37,943 nucleotides of DNA from assembly GCA_938008165.1 (NCBI GenBank), contig CALLLP010000028.1:1-37943 (forward strand), given 5' to 3'. Of this stretch, positions 14,902-23,349 are shown piece after piece. This DNA is from an uncultured Neomegalonema sp. Its GTDB lineage: Bacteria > Pseudomonadota > Alphaproteobacteria > Rhodobacterales > Rhodobacteraceae. The notes below the pieces were generated by a model. The model was not told the DNA's origin and did not search any database. It saw only the letters and a program-made list of their open reading frames with translations. The position numbers and the translations under genes are program-made. Numbering within the stretch: position 1 is the stretch's first letter; every line of letters begins with the position of its first letter.

Positions 14902-16002
14902 GTGATGATGAAATCTGTCATCCTCGCTGGAATCGCTGCATTCGGTCTGAGTATCGGTGGTGTATCGGCCCAGCCCGCTCCGGATGATCAGGCTGAATCG
15001 CTGGTTGCCAAGGCGGGCGAACCCGACTTTGAGGAAAAAGCCGGTGATGAATCCGAAGCGAAGGTCCAGACCTATGTGGTGAAGCGGGGCGACTCGCTGT
15101 CGCGGATCGCGCGGCAGTTCTATGGCAACTCGGTGCTGTGGCAACCGATCCTGAATGCGAATGCCGACAAGGTAAAGGCGGGTGGGCGGTTGATCTTTCC
15201 CGGCACGCGCCTCGTAATCCCCGACCTGAATGCCAGCTCACCCGACATTCAGGCGGTGAGAGCGCAGGAGGGCAGCCCCATCCTGTCGCTGGTGACCGGC
15301 AACGATTATGCGCCCTTCACGGATCAGAGCTTGCCGGAGGGGGGGATGTTCACCGATCTGGTGCATACCGCGATGACCCGTGCCGGATATGACCCCAAAG
15401 TGGAGTTTCTTCCCTGGGATCAAGCCATGAGCGCGACCCAGAAAGGCAAATTCAAGGGCAGCTTTCCATGGTATGAAACCACCGATCGCCGCGCGGCGCG
15501 GTGGTATTCGCGCCCGGTCTACGAGGTGTTGATCGTCGTTTATCACAAGACCGGCGCACCGCTGGAATTCGAGGGAATCGACGATCTTGTCGGTCTCAAC
15601 CTCTGTCGTCCGGCGGGGTATTTCGACGATGATATCCGCGAAAAGGTCGAGGCGGGCCAGATTATCCGCAGCGCGCCCGAAACGCCCGCGAATTGCTTCG
15701 AGATGCTGGTGAAGGGCGATGTCGATGTCGTCTCGATGTCGGCGATGGTCGGCAATGGTGCGATCATCAAGCAGGGCTTTGACGAAAAAGTCGAGGTGGC
15801 CGATACGCCGCTGGCCATTCGTCCGCTGCACATCGTCTATCCCAAATTCGACCCGCGCAGCCGGGGCACGATGGGCAAGATCGACCGCGAACTGAAACTG
15901 ATGGATCAGGACGGCACGACCGCCGCCATCATCGAAAAGCATCTGCGCGCCCATTTCGACGGTCTGGCCAAGGTCGCCGAAATCACCAGCACCGACGGAT
16001 AA
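14902..16002 (+). CDS. Secreted LysM domain fused to an extracellular solute-binding-protein domain
   Basis: The 366-residue precursor has a signal peptide (about 1-23, ending VSAQP). The first codon may be GTG 14902 or the ATGs at 14905/14908; AGGAG at 14889 fits any of them. An acidic linker precedes a LysM domain (about 57-108: TYVVKRGDSLSRIARQFYGN and GTRLVIP). Residues 125-355 resemble family-3 solute-binding proteins: YAPFTDQSLPEGGMFTDLVH, WDQAMSATQKGKFKGSFPW, NCFEMLVKGDVDVVSM. LysM should tie it to peptidoglycan. No permease or ATPase gene is nearby, so it may sense or buffer an amino-acid-like ligand rather than feed an ABC importer. Confidence 0.85.
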   Translation: MMMKSVILAGIAAFGLSIGGVSAQPAPDDQAESLVAKAGEPDFEEKAGDESEAKVQTYVVKRGDSLSRIARQFYGNSVLWQPILNANADKVKAGGRLIFPGTRLVIPDLNASSPDIQAVRAQEGSPILSLVTGNDYAPFTDQSLPEGGMFTDLVHTAMTRAGYDPKVEFLPWDQAMSATQKGKFKGSFPWYETTDRRAARWYSRPVYEVLIVVYHKTGAPLEFEGIDDLVGLNLCRPAGYFDDDIREKVEAGQIIRSAPETPANCFEMLVKGDVDVVSMSAMVGNGAIIKQGFDEKVEVADTPLAIRPLHIVYPKFDPRSRGTMGKIDRELKLMDQDGTTAAIIEKHLRAHFDGLAKVAEITSTDG

Positions 16003-16063
16003 GACAAGCGGGAAAAGCGGCGCGGCATCGCCACCGCTTCCTTCCGCCGCTCAGGTGGTGTAT

Positions 16064-16094
16064 CCCCCGTCCGGTCAGTTTCACCGGACGAGGG
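16064..16094 (+). terminator. Hairpin between the LysM gene and moxR
   Basis: CGTCCGGT (16068-16075) pairs exactly with ACCGGACG (16083-16090) around a 7-base loop, and flanking CCCC/AGGG adds further pairs. It lies 62 bp after the LysM gene stop and 12 bp before the MoxR ATG. No T run follows, so it may limit read-through or shield the MoxR start instead. Confidence 0.4.
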
Positions 16095-16105
16095 CAGACC
16101 CGGAT

Positions 16106-16945
16106 ATGCGTTTCGAAGGCACCGAAGACTATATCGCCGACCGCGACCTCACCATCGCGGTCAATGCCGCGATCACCTTGCAAAAACCGCTTCTGGTGAA
16201 GGGGGAGCCGGGCACCGGCAAGACCGAACTGGCGCGGCAGGTGGCCGGAGCGCTGGGGATGGACCTGCTGGAATGGCATGTCAAATCCACGACCAAGGCA
16301 CAGCAGGGCCTTTATGAATACGATGCCGTCAGCCGCCTGCGTGACAGCCAGCTTGGGGATGAGCGGGTGCGCGATGTCAAAAATTACATCCGCCCCGGCA
16401 AGCTGTGGGATGCCTTCACCGCCGCCGATCGCGTGGTTCTGCTGATTGATGAGATCGACAAGGCGGATATCGAGTTTCCGAACGATCTGCTGCAAGAGCT
16501 CGACCGCATGGCCTTCCATGTCTACGAGACGGGCGAGACGATCGAGGCGGTTCAGCGCCCGGTGGTAATCATCACGTCGAATAATGAAAAGGAACTGCCC
16601 GACGCGTTCCTGCGCCGGTGCTTCTTTCACTATATCAGCTTCCCGGAGGCCGAAACCCTCGCGAAGATCGTCGAGGTCCATTATCCGGGCATCAAGCAGA
16701 CCCTGCTCCGCGAGGCACTGACGCAATTCTACGAGATCCGCGATGTGCCGGGTCTGAAGAAAAAGCCCTCCACATCGGAGGTGCTCGACTGGATCAGATT
16801 GCTCGTCGCCGAAGAGATCGACCCCGCCGACCTGCGCCGCAGCCCGACCGAAACCCTGCCAAAACTGCACGGGGCCTTGCTGAAAAACGAACAGGACGTG
16901 CATCTGTTCGAACGGTTGGCCTTCATGGCGCGGCGGGGGGGATAG
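16106..16945 (+). CDS. MoxR-family AAA+ ATPase (CoxD-like)
   Basis: I start at ATG 16106 (MRFEGTEDYIADRDLTIAVN), the usual beginning of this subfamily; the frame is open 17 codons upstream. The 279-residue protein has Walker A GEPGTGKT (33-40), Walker B VLLIDEID (111-118), sensor 1 IITSNNEKELPDAFLRRC (155-172) and the MoxR helical lid. MoxR ATPases act as chaperones with VWA-domain partners, often loading metal cofactors. The likely partner is the CoxE-like VWA protein at 21992, with which CoxD-type ATPases work in CO dehydrogenase maturation. The two are unusually separated here by about 5 kb. Confidence 0.9.
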   Translation: MRFEGTEDYIADRDLTIAVNAAITLQKPLLVKGEPGTGKTELARQVAGALGMDLLEWHVKSTTKAQQGLYEYDAVSRLRDSQLGDERVRDVKNYIRPGKLWDAFTAADRVVLLIDEIDKADIEFPNDLLQELDRMAFHVYETGETIEAVQRPVVIITSNNEKELPDAFLRRCFFHYISFPEAETLAKIVEVHYPGIKQTLLREALTQFYEIRDVPGLKKKPSTSEVLDWIRLLVAEEIDPADLRRSPTETLPKLHGALLKNEQDVHLFERLAFMARRGG

Positions 16946-16966
16946 GGCCGGGATCTCAAGGCAGGC

Positions 16967-17182
16967 TCACGACCCGAAAATCAGCCCCACCGTTACCAGC
17001 GCCAGCCCCAGAAACGCCGTTCCCACCGCCGCCATGTTCAGCGCCACCAGCTTGTGCATCGCGGCGCTGGACCCGTCGGCATCGCCGCGCTTGACGGCCA
17101 TGGCCTTTCGGATGCAGGCGCCGAGGCCGATCAGGCCCAGAACGGTCAGGAAGATCCCCGCATAGAGCGCAAGCTGGATCAT
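16967..17182 (-). CDS. 71-residue two-helix membrane protein
   Basis: The product begins MIQLALYAGIFLTVLGLIGL and has two membrane segments (about 3-23 and 46-69) joined by a basic, polar loop (IRKAMAVKRGDADGSS). The start ATG overlaps the stop of the upstream SDR gene (TGATG), so the two are probably cotranslated. It resembles small conserved Rhodobacterales membrane proteins of unknown function. It converges with the MoxR gene. Confidence 0.75.
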   Translation of the reverse strand: MIQLALYAGIFLTVLGLIGLGACIRKAMAVKRGDADGSSAAMHKLVALNMAAVGTAFLGLALVTVGLIFGS

Positions 17183-17871
17183 CAGAAGGGTATCCCGTCG
17201 CCGCGATAATCCTCGAACACGCCGGTCGTTTTCATCGATAGCGCATCGAAACGGGCGAGCAGTCCTTCGGCGCTTTCCTCCACCGATATATCCGCGCCAT
17301 TGCCGCCCATATCTGTGCGTACCCAGCCGGGGTGATAGGCCCCGACGGCGATTCCACGGGGTTTGAGTTCGGTGGCGAGATTGCGCGCGACATTGACCGC
17401 CGCCGCTTTCGAGGCGCGATAGGGATAGGCATTGCCCGACGCGCGCTCGTTCGATCCCATGACCGAGGAGACGATGGCGATCTTTCGTCCCGCGCTGCGC
17501 TCCACATGGGCCAGCAGGTCGCGGGCGACGAGAAACGGCCCGGCCACATTCGTCATCAGCACATCGCGCCACGCCTCCGCGCTGTGATTCGGATCGGTCA
17601 GGCCACCATAGCTGTTGAGCAGGCCCGCATTGAGGACCAGCAGATCGATCGCCTCGCCCGTCTGTGCCGCGAGGGCCGCGACGCTGGCCTCGTCGGTCAC
17701 GTCGAGCGCGCGGATGGTGATGCGCCCGGTTTCCGTCGCCAGATCGGCAAGCGCGCCTGCCTTGCCCGGATCGCGGGCCGTGGCGATGATCGTGTCGCCC
17801 CGCGCAGCCGCCTGCCGTGCCATGGCAAATCCGATGCCCCGATTTGCGCCGGTGATGAGAATGGTGGCCAT
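17182..17871 (-). CDS. Short-chain dehydrogenase/reductase (active-site residues intact)
   Basis: I start at ATG 17871 (MATILITGANRGIG), with GAAGGA 6 bases upstream; the frame continues much further but enters the divergent GNAT gene. The 229-residue protein has the cofactor motif TGANRGIG (7-14), NAG (81-83), catalytic Ser in IVSSVMG (133-139), and Y151-x3-K155 in PYRASKAAAVN. It resembles carbonyl-reductase-like SDRs (CsgA/sniffer type). The substrate is unknown. Confidence 0.87.
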   Translation of the reverse strand: MATILITGANRGIGFAMARQAAARGDTIIATARDPGKAGALADLATETGRITIRALDVTDEASVAALAAQTGEAIDLLVLNAGLLNSYGGLTDPNHSAEAWRDVLMTNVAGPFLVARDLLAHVERSAGRKIAIVSSVMGSNERASGNAYPYRASKAAAVNVARNLATELKPRGIAVGAYHPGWVRTDMGGNGADISVEESAEGLLARFDALSMKTTGVFEDYRGDGIPF

Positions 17872-17965
17872 CGCATATCCTTCCCTGATCTGGTTGCCGC
17901 TTTGGAACACGTTTCCTTGCGCCTGTCGAGCGGGGCAGTATTCTGGCACCGGGGGGGATGTTACC

Positions 17966-18466
17966 ATGACCGAAGCGATTATCCGCGCGGCGGGCGAGGC
18001 CGATTGCGAGGCGATGCGCGCCATGCTGAACGCGGAAATCCGCACCGGCGTCAATGTCTGGCAGGAAGCCGAGCGTACGGAGGCCGAGATGCGGGACTGG
18101 CTGGGCCAGCGCCGTGCGGCGGGCATGGCGGTGATGGTCGCGGAGGAGGGCGGTATCGTCGTCGGCTATGCTGGATATGGCTCGTTCCGCCCGCATTCCG
18201 GCTATGCCCTGACCGTCGAGCATTCGCTCTATGTCGATGCGCGGCACCGGGGCCGGGGGATCGGGGGGCGTCTCTTGGGCGATCTGGTGGATCGGGCGGC
18301 GGCTCAGGGTCTTCACGCGATGATCGGTGGGGTCGAGGCGGGCAATGCCGCCAGCCTCGCGCTGCACCGTCGCCATGGATTTGAGGAGACGGGCCGCCTG
18401 CCCGAAATTGGGCGCAAGTTCGAGCGCTGGTTAACGCTGGTCTTGATGCAACGTATCTTTCCCTGA
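17966..18466 (+). CDS. GNAT acetyltransferase, phosphinothricin-acetyltransferase-like
   Basis: Starting at ATG 17966, the 166-residue product has the GNAT fold landmarks: IIRAAGEADCEAMRAMLNAE at the start, TVEHSLYVDARHRGRGIGGR as the acetyl-CoA loop (RHRGRGIG), IGGVEAGNAASLALHRRHGF as motif B, and GRKFERWLTLVLMQR at the end. This arrangement is that of the Pat/YncA group, which acetylates amino-acid-like amines such as methionine sulfoximine or sulfone. Whether it gives herbicide or antibiotic tolerance cannot be told. It is divergent from the SDR gene. Confidence 0.85.
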   Translation: MTEAIIRAAGEADCEAMRAMLNAEIRTGVNVWQEAERTEAEMRDWLGQRRAAGMAVMVAEEGGIVVGYAGYGSFRPHSGYALTVEHSLYVDARHRGRGIGGRLLGDLVDRAAAQGLHAMIGGVEAGNAASLALHRRHGFEETGRLPEIGRKFERWLTLVLMQRIFP

Positions 18467-18512
18467 CAGCTTCGGGTAATCCTCCCGGTTCAACCGCAGG
18501 AGAGCGTGAGAT

Positions 18513-19316
18513 ATGGCAAAACTGCTTGAAAACCGCGTGGCCATCGTCACCGGGGCGGCGAACGGGGTGGGCCTCGCCATTGCGGCCCGGTTCCATGACG
18601 AAGGCGCGTATGTGATGCTCGCCGATGCCGATGAAGACAAGGTCTTGGCCGAAGCGAAGGAGCTGGACCCCGAAGGCACCCGCGCGGCGGGGTTTCGCTG
18701 CGATCCCATGAAGCGGCTCGACATCAACAACCTGATGGCCGCGACGCTCGACGCCTTCGATCATGCGGATATCCTCGTCAATGCCGTATCGGTCGAGGCC
18801 CCCGGCGATCCGCTCGATCTGGACGAGGCGGCCTTTGACAAGGCATTCAACGTCAATGTGAAATCGGCCTTCATGCTGATTCAGCTTTTCTCGCGCCATG
18901 TGATCAAGCGGGTCGAGGAGCGTGATGGCAGTCTGCTGCCGACCAGCATCATCAATGTCTCCGCCATTTCCGGCGAACGCTCGCGGCCTGACCGCTTTTT
19001 GCTCAGTGTATCGATGGCCGGTCTGGATCAGTTGACGCGCGGGTTTGCGGTGTCGCTGGCTGGATGGGGCATCCGGGTCAACGGCATTGCGCCGGGCAAT
19101 GTCGCGGGGCGCTTTCGGACCAAGAACGACCCCGAAATCCGCAAGAGCCTCGTGGCGCGCACGCCCATGGGGCGCTTGGGCGAGACGATGGAGGTGGCCG
19201 GGGCGGCGGTCATGCTGGCCAGCGAGCATAGCAGCTATATCACCGGGCAGATTCTCACGGTGGATGGGGGCCGCTCGATCTATGAGCGTCCCCTCGCGAC
19301 CCTTGAGGAGCAATAA
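18513..19316 (+). CDS. SDR-family protein lacking the Tyr-Lys active site
   Basis: The 267-residue product has a good SDR fold: TGAANGVG (13-20), D39 in LADADED, INVSAISGE (147-155), and the C-terminal IRVNGIAPGNV and ITGQILTVDGG motifs. However, where Y-x3-K should occur (RFLLSVSMAGLDQLTR) the residues are L164 and M168, and NNAG is reduced to VNAV (89-92). It therefore should not catalyse normal SDR chemistry, although the dinucleotide site looks usable. It may be a regulator or a structural partner. The reading frame is intact, with GAG at the ribosome site 12 bases upstream. Confidence 0.85.
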   Translation: MAKLLENRVAIVTGAANGVGLAIAARFHDEGAYVMLADADEDKVLAEAKELDPEGTRAAGFRCDPMKRLDINNLMAATLDAFDHADILVNAVSVEAPGDPLDLDEAAFDKAFNVNVKSAFMLIQLFSRHVIKRVEERDGSLLPTSIINVSAISGERSRPDRFLLSVSMAGLDQLTRGFAVSLAGWGIRVNGIAPGNVAGRFRTKNDPEIRKSLVARTPMGRLGETMEVAGAAVMLASEHSSYITGQILTVDGGRSIYERPLATLEEQ

Positions 19317-19328
19317 AGCGGCTCGTCC

Positions 19329-20315
19329 TCAGACTGTGCCCTTGCCGAACAGCCAGAGCGACACTGTCAGGCCGTCTGCCCCCATGGCTTCGGGCGCGGG
19401 GATCTCGCGGTAATCGAGCGGGTTCAGCCCGGCCCCTTGTGCGAGGGTCTCGATCTCGTCGCGGTCGAAACCGAGGCGGCGATGGGCGTGTTGCTCGCGC
19501 AGGAATTCAAGGTCGTGCCGGGCGAAATCGACGACGAGCAACCGGCCTCCGGGGCCGAGAACCCGCGCACTTTCCAGCAAGGCCGCGCCGGGATCAGCAA
19601 GGAAATGCAGCACCTGATGGATCACGGCGGCATCGGCCCCCGAATCCTCGACCGGCAGGGCCAGCAGGTCTCCCTGTCGCAATTCGGCATGGCCGGGCAC
19701 CGCGCCGTTTTCCAACCGCGAGCGGGCGAAGGCGAGCATGTCCTGATTGATATCGAACCCGATCAGCGCATCGGCACGATCGGCCAGCACGGCCAGCATC
19801 CGCCCGGTTCCGGTGCCCAGATCGAGTAACTGCGCAAACCGTGCCCCCGTCGCGGGGACCAGCAGATCGCGCGCCGCCTGTTCCACCGCCTCCTCCGATG
19901 CATGGAGCGCTCGCAGGCGATCCCATTCCGAGGCATTTTCGCGGAAATAAGCTTCGGCGGCGGCGGTGCGGCGCTGCCGTACCCGGTCGAGCCGTTCGCT
20001 GTCACGGCGCAGATCGGGGGCATCGTCTCCCATAGCGTCGAGGGTAAAGCTGGCCAGACGGGCGGGAAACCCGTGCCGCGCAAGGCGAAAGAACGCCCAG
20101 CTTCCCTCGCGGCGACGCTCGACGATACCCGCATCGACCAGCAGTTTCAGATGACGCGAAATCCGGGGCTGGCTCTGGGCGAGCACCTGCGTCAATTCGC
20201 TGACGGTCAGCTCCCCGCCCGACAGGACGCGCAGAATGCGCAGCCGTGTTGTCTCGGCAGCCCCGCGCAGGGCGTCGAGAACGGTGTCCATGGGGGCTGT
20301 CGTCTCATCATTCAT
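19329..20315 (-). CDS. ArsR-type winged helix fused to a SAM-dependent methyltransferase
   Basis: The 328-residue protein starts with an ArsR DNA-binding domain (about 10-95: AAETTRLRILRVLSGGELTV; LAQSQPRISRHLKLLVDAGI). A class I methyltransferase domain follows: motif I LLDLGTGTGRML (163-174), GFDINQDML, and VIHQVLHFLADPGAALLESA. No metal-binding cysteine pair is seen in the ArsR part. In many alphaproteobacteria such fusions lie next to metF and are linked to methionine/SAM control, but metF is absent here. It converges with the SDR-like gene and is divergent from mlaA. Confidence 0.88.
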   Translation of the reverse strand: MNDETTAPMDTVLDALRGAAETTRLRILRVLSGGELTVSELTQVLAQSQPRISRHLKLLVDAGIVERRREGSWAFFRLARHGFPARLASFTLDAMGDDAPDLRRDSERLDRVRQRRTAAAEAYFRENASEWDRLRALHASEEAVEQAARDLLVPATGARFAQLLDLGTGTGRMLAVLADRADALIGFDINQDMLAFARSRLENGAVPGHAELRQGDLLALPVEDSGADAAVIHQVLHFLADPGAALLESARVLGPGGRLLVVDFARHDLEFLREQHAHRRLGFDRDEIETLAQGAGLNPLDYREIPAPEAMGADGLTVSLWLFGKGTV

Positions 20316-20436
20316 ACCCGTTTCCTATGCCCTGTCTGGGCACCTTGGGACAAGGGCCGTTGATCCCCGGCCCGGTGTTGGAAAACAACATTAACTTTTT
20401 GGATATCAATTTCTCTGAAACGAGGGAGTGTGAATC

Positions 20437-20464
20437 TTGTGCAAATGATCTATTCTCCTATCGT
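20437..20464 (+). promoter_or_regulatory. Candidate mlaA promoter
   Basis: TTGTGC (20437-20442) and TATCGT (20459-20464) are 16 bp apart, about 30 bp before the mlaA ATG, in an AT-rich stretch of the 179-bp gap between the ArsR-methyltransferase gene and mlaA. Both hexamers are partial matches. Confidence 0.3.
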
Positions 20465-20494
20465 TCCTTAGTCTTGTCCGAAGTGGTACTGTAT

Positions 20495-21241
20495 ATGAGC
20501 ATTTTTCGATCTGCGGCGAGCCTGACCCTTGTAAGTTTTCTCGCGCTTTCCGGTTGCGCGACCTCAACGACTGTCGAGAACGGGTACGATCCGGCACAGT
20601 ATCTGAACCGTCCTTTCCATGCCTTGAACAAGGGGCTGGACAGGGCCATTATCCGGCCACTCTCGAAAGGTTATGATGCGGTGGTGCCGGAGACGGTCAA
20701 GCATGTCGTCAATAACGAATTGCGCTTTTTGTCCTTGCCCGCAACCTTCGTGAACGCGGCGCTTCAGGGCAATCTTGAGCGCACGGGCGATACGGCGGCG
20801 CGATTCTTCGTCAATGCGACCTTGGGCGGTCTGGGTGCGCTGGACCCCGCGAGTGCGATCAACATTCCCGAACATGATGAGGATTTCGGCCAGACGCTGG
20901 CCGTCTGGGGCGCGCGGCAGGGACCGTATTACGAATTGCCGCTCCTCGGCCCGTCTTCCGCCCGCAGATTCGCGGGCACGCTGGGTGATTTTGTTCTCAA
21001 TCCGCTCAGCTATATCGGCAGCGGGACGACGAGCATTCTTCTCGGACCGGGCAAGCAGGTGGCGAATATCGTCGATACGCGGGTGAAATTCGGCGATGCC
21101 ATCGACCGGGCGCTCTACGAAAGCCCCGACAGCTATATCACCGTCCGCAATCTTTACCTTCAGCGCCGCAAGAACGCCATACTCAACGGTCAGTCTGAAC
21201 CCGGTGCACGACCCGACATCTATGAAGGGGGCGAGTTCTAG
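20495..21241 (+). CDS. mlaA: MlaA/VacJ outer-membrane lipoprotein
   Basis: I start at ATG 20495: the 248-residue product then begins with a lipoprotein signal ending LALSGC, giving Cys21 as the lipidation site; the longer frame would bury it. Family motifs follow: YDPAQYLNRPFHALNKGLDR (34-53), GDTAARFFVNATLGGLGALD, EDFGQTLAVWGARQGPYYEL and SPDSYITVRNLYLQRR. MlaA removes misplaced phospholipids from the outer leaflet of the outer membrane and passes them to MlaC, encoded next. The ribosome site is weak (GAAGTGG). Confidence 0.93.
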   Translation: MSIFRSAASLTLVSFLALSGCATSTTVENGYDPAQYLNRPFHALNKGLDRAIIRPLSKGYDAVVPETVKHVVNNELRFLSLPATFVNAALQGNLERTGDTAARFFVNATLGGLGALDPASAINIPEHDEDFGQTLAVWGARQGPYYELPLLGPSSARRFAGTLGDFVLNPLSYIGSGTTSILLGPGKQVANIVDTRVKFGDAIDRALYESPDSYITVRNLYLQRRKNAILNGQSEPGARPDIYEGGEF

Positions 21242-21339
21242 GCCGTCAGGCCGCTCGCTGGAACCGTTTGCATTGTTCGGAGGAACCTTTCGTATTCGGA
21301 AGGGGTTTCCGCAAGACTGATTCTTGTCTGGAGTAGACC

Positions 21340-21930
21340 ATGAACCGCCGCCTGTTTCTCGCGACCGCCCTGTCCGGCCTTGCGATCGCCCCCCCCGGAA
21401 TCGCCCTTGCTCAAGATGCAGCGGCGGCACAGGCCCTCGTGCGCCGTGTTTCGGACGATGTTTTGACCCTGATCCGCAGCACATCGGCTGAAGCGGAGAA
21501 AAAGGCCGAATTCACGGCCATCATGGATCGCTACGCGAATATGCGCCAGATCGCGGGCTTTGCGCTGGGCCGATATGCCCGGACCATGCCCGGCTCGCTC
21601 AAGTCGCGCTATGTCGAGGCATTCAAGCGGTTCGTTTCCGCGACATATGTAAAAAGCTTTTCCGAGTATTCGGGCGAAACCATCACGGTCGGCACCGCCC
21701 GGCCCACCCGCAACGGGTATACTGTCGATACAACGGTCGAGCGCGGCTCGCAGCCATCGCTCGATATTCGGTGGGAGCTTTCCGACCGATCGGGCCAACC
21801 GCTTGTCGAGGATTTCGTGATCGAGGGAATCTCGATGGCGACATCCCAGCGCGGCGAATTCACCGCGTTGATCGACAGCTATGGCGGCGATCTGGAAAAA
21901 TTCGTCCAATATCTCGAATCGCGCGGGTAA
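21340..21930 (+). CDS. mlaC: MlaC-family periplasmic phospholipid shuttle
   Basis: The 196-residue precursor begins MNRRLFLATALSGLAIAPP, a twin-Arg-containing signal with cleavage near ALAQD, followed by the Ttg2D/MlaC fold: ADVL-like helix, NMRQIAGFALGRYARTMPGS, and WELSDRSGQPLVEDFVIEGI near the end. It carries phospholipids between MlaA and the inner-membrane MlaFEDB complex, which is not encoded in this window. GGAG 8 bases before the ATG is a good ribosome site. The 98-bp gap after mlaA is free of strong structure, apart from a small CAAGA/TCTTG hairpin. Confidence 0.9.
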   Translation: MNRRLFLATALSGLAIAPPGIALAQDAAAAQALVRRVSDDVLTLIRSTSAEAEKKAEFTAIMDRYANMRQIAGFALGRYARTMPGSLKSRYVEAFKRFVSATYVKSFSEYSGETITVGTARPTRNGYTVDTTVERGSQPSLDIRWELSDRSGQPLVEDFVIEGISMATSQRGEFTALIDSYGGDLEKFVQYLESRG

Positions 21931-21991
21931 ACGGCAAGGGACCGGGCAAAAGGCAGATTTCATAGGTCCGATGCTATGATACACTCAGGCC

Positions 21992-23278
21992 ATGAGCACC
22001 TATCCCCTGCCCGATACCCCCGGTCGTCTGGCCGATAATATCGCCCATTTCGCGCGGGCGCTGCGCAAGGCGGGGCTGCCGGTTGGCCCCGCGCATATCC
22101 TTGCAGCGGTACATGCCGTGGAAGCGGCGGGGTTCTCGCGGCGGGATGACTTTTATTTCACCTTGCGGGCCTGTCTCGTCACCCGGCGCGATCATATCCC
22201 CGTTTTCGATCAATGTTTCCGCATGTTCTGGCGCGACCCGCAATTCATCGAAAAGATGATGGGCGCACTGATGCCACAGATTCGCGCCCCCCGGAACGAT
22301 GAGAAACGCGCCGCCGAGACCCGCGCCGCCGAGGCGCTTCTGGAGGGCGCGGAAACTCCGATGCCGCCACCGATGGAGCGTGAGGAAGACAAGATCGAAT
22401 TCGATGCGTCGCTGACCTTTTCGGGCACTGAAAAGCTTGAATCGCGGGATTTTGACCAGATGACCGGCGCGGAACTGCGCGAGGCCGAGCGTGCGATTGC
22501 CAGCTTGCGCCTGCCGGTCAAGCCCCTGCCGACCCGGCGCATGATCCGCTCGCACCGGGGGCGCAGCCCGGATTGGCGTTCGGCGATGCGCGCCACCATG
22601 CGCCCCGGCGGCTCGATGACCCTGCCCGTCAAGGACCGGCGCGAGGATTGGCCTGCCCTCGTGGCCCTGTGCGATATTTCCGGCTCCATGAGCGGTTATT
22701 CGCGGATGCTGCTACATTTTCTGCATGCCGCTGCCCGTCGCGAGGGCGATGGCTGGTCGAAGGTCCATGCCTTCACCTTTGGCACGCGCCTGACAAATAT
22801 CACCCGCGCCCTGCAAAAGCGCGACCCCGACGAAGCGCTGGAGGCGGCGGGGGCCGAGGCGCTCGATTGGGAGGGGGGCACACGGATCGGACCGTCCCTG
22901 CATGAATTCAACCGCCTCTGGGCGCGGCGTGTGCTGGGGCGGGGGGCGACCGTCCTGTTGATTACCGACGGTCTCGACCGCGAAGAACCCGACCTGCTGG
23001 AAGCGGAGGCAAAGCGTCTGCGCCTGTCCTGCCGCCGTCTGATCTGGCTCAATCCGTTGTTGAGATGGGATGGGTTCGCCCCACGGGCGCAGGGGGTCCG
23101 GGCGCTTCTGCGCGAGGTCGATGCGTTTCGCGCGACGCATAACATCGCCTCCCTGCGCGATCTGGCGGCGACCCTGACGGATGACAGCGATTCGGGCTTG
23201 CAGGCCCGCTATCGCGCCATGTTGGACGATCCGACCCCGCCGCCAAAGCGTCTGACCTTCGAAGGGTTTGACGGGTAG
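21992..23278 (+). CDS. CoxE-like VWA-domain protein
   Basis: The 428-residue protein has an N-terminal helical region (LADNIAHFARALRKAGLPVG) and a C-terminal von Willebrand A domain with the MIDAS motif DISGSMSGYSR (228-238), a Thr in FTFGTRLTNITRAL, and the second Asp in ITDGLDREEPD. This is the CoxE family, which works with a MoxR ATPase (CoxD) to finish the Mo-Cu or related centre of CO-dehydrogenase-type enzymes. The probable ATPase is at 16106. Downstream XdhC-, molybdopterin-binding and MocA-like genes fit the same role, but no hydroxylase subunits are present. Confidence 0.9.
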   Translation: MSTYPLPDTPGRLADNIAHFARALRKAGLPVGPAHILAAVHAVEAAGFSRRDDFYFTLRACLVTRRDHIPVFDQCFRMFWRDPQFIEKMMGALMPQIRAPRNDEKRAAETRAAEALLEGAETPMPPPMEREEDKIEFDASLTFSGTEKLESRDFDQMTGAELREAERAIASLRLPVKPLPTRRMIRSHRGRSPDWRSAMRATMRPGGSMTLPVKDRREDWPALVALCDISGSMSGYSRMLLHFLHAAARREGDGWSKVHAFTFGTRLTNITRALQKRDPDEALEAAGAEALDWEGGTRIGPSLHEFNRLWARRVLGRGATVLLITDGLDREEPDLLEAEAKRLRLSCRRLIWLNPLLRWDGFAPRAQGVRALLREVDAFRATHNIASLRDLAATLTDDSDSGLQARYRAMLDDPTPPPKRLTFEGFDG

Positions 23279-23349
23279 GGAAACACCGCTTCATGTCGCC
23301 GCGCGGGAATCTGGCGCCATCTTAATGACTGAGCAAACCGGAGATATCC

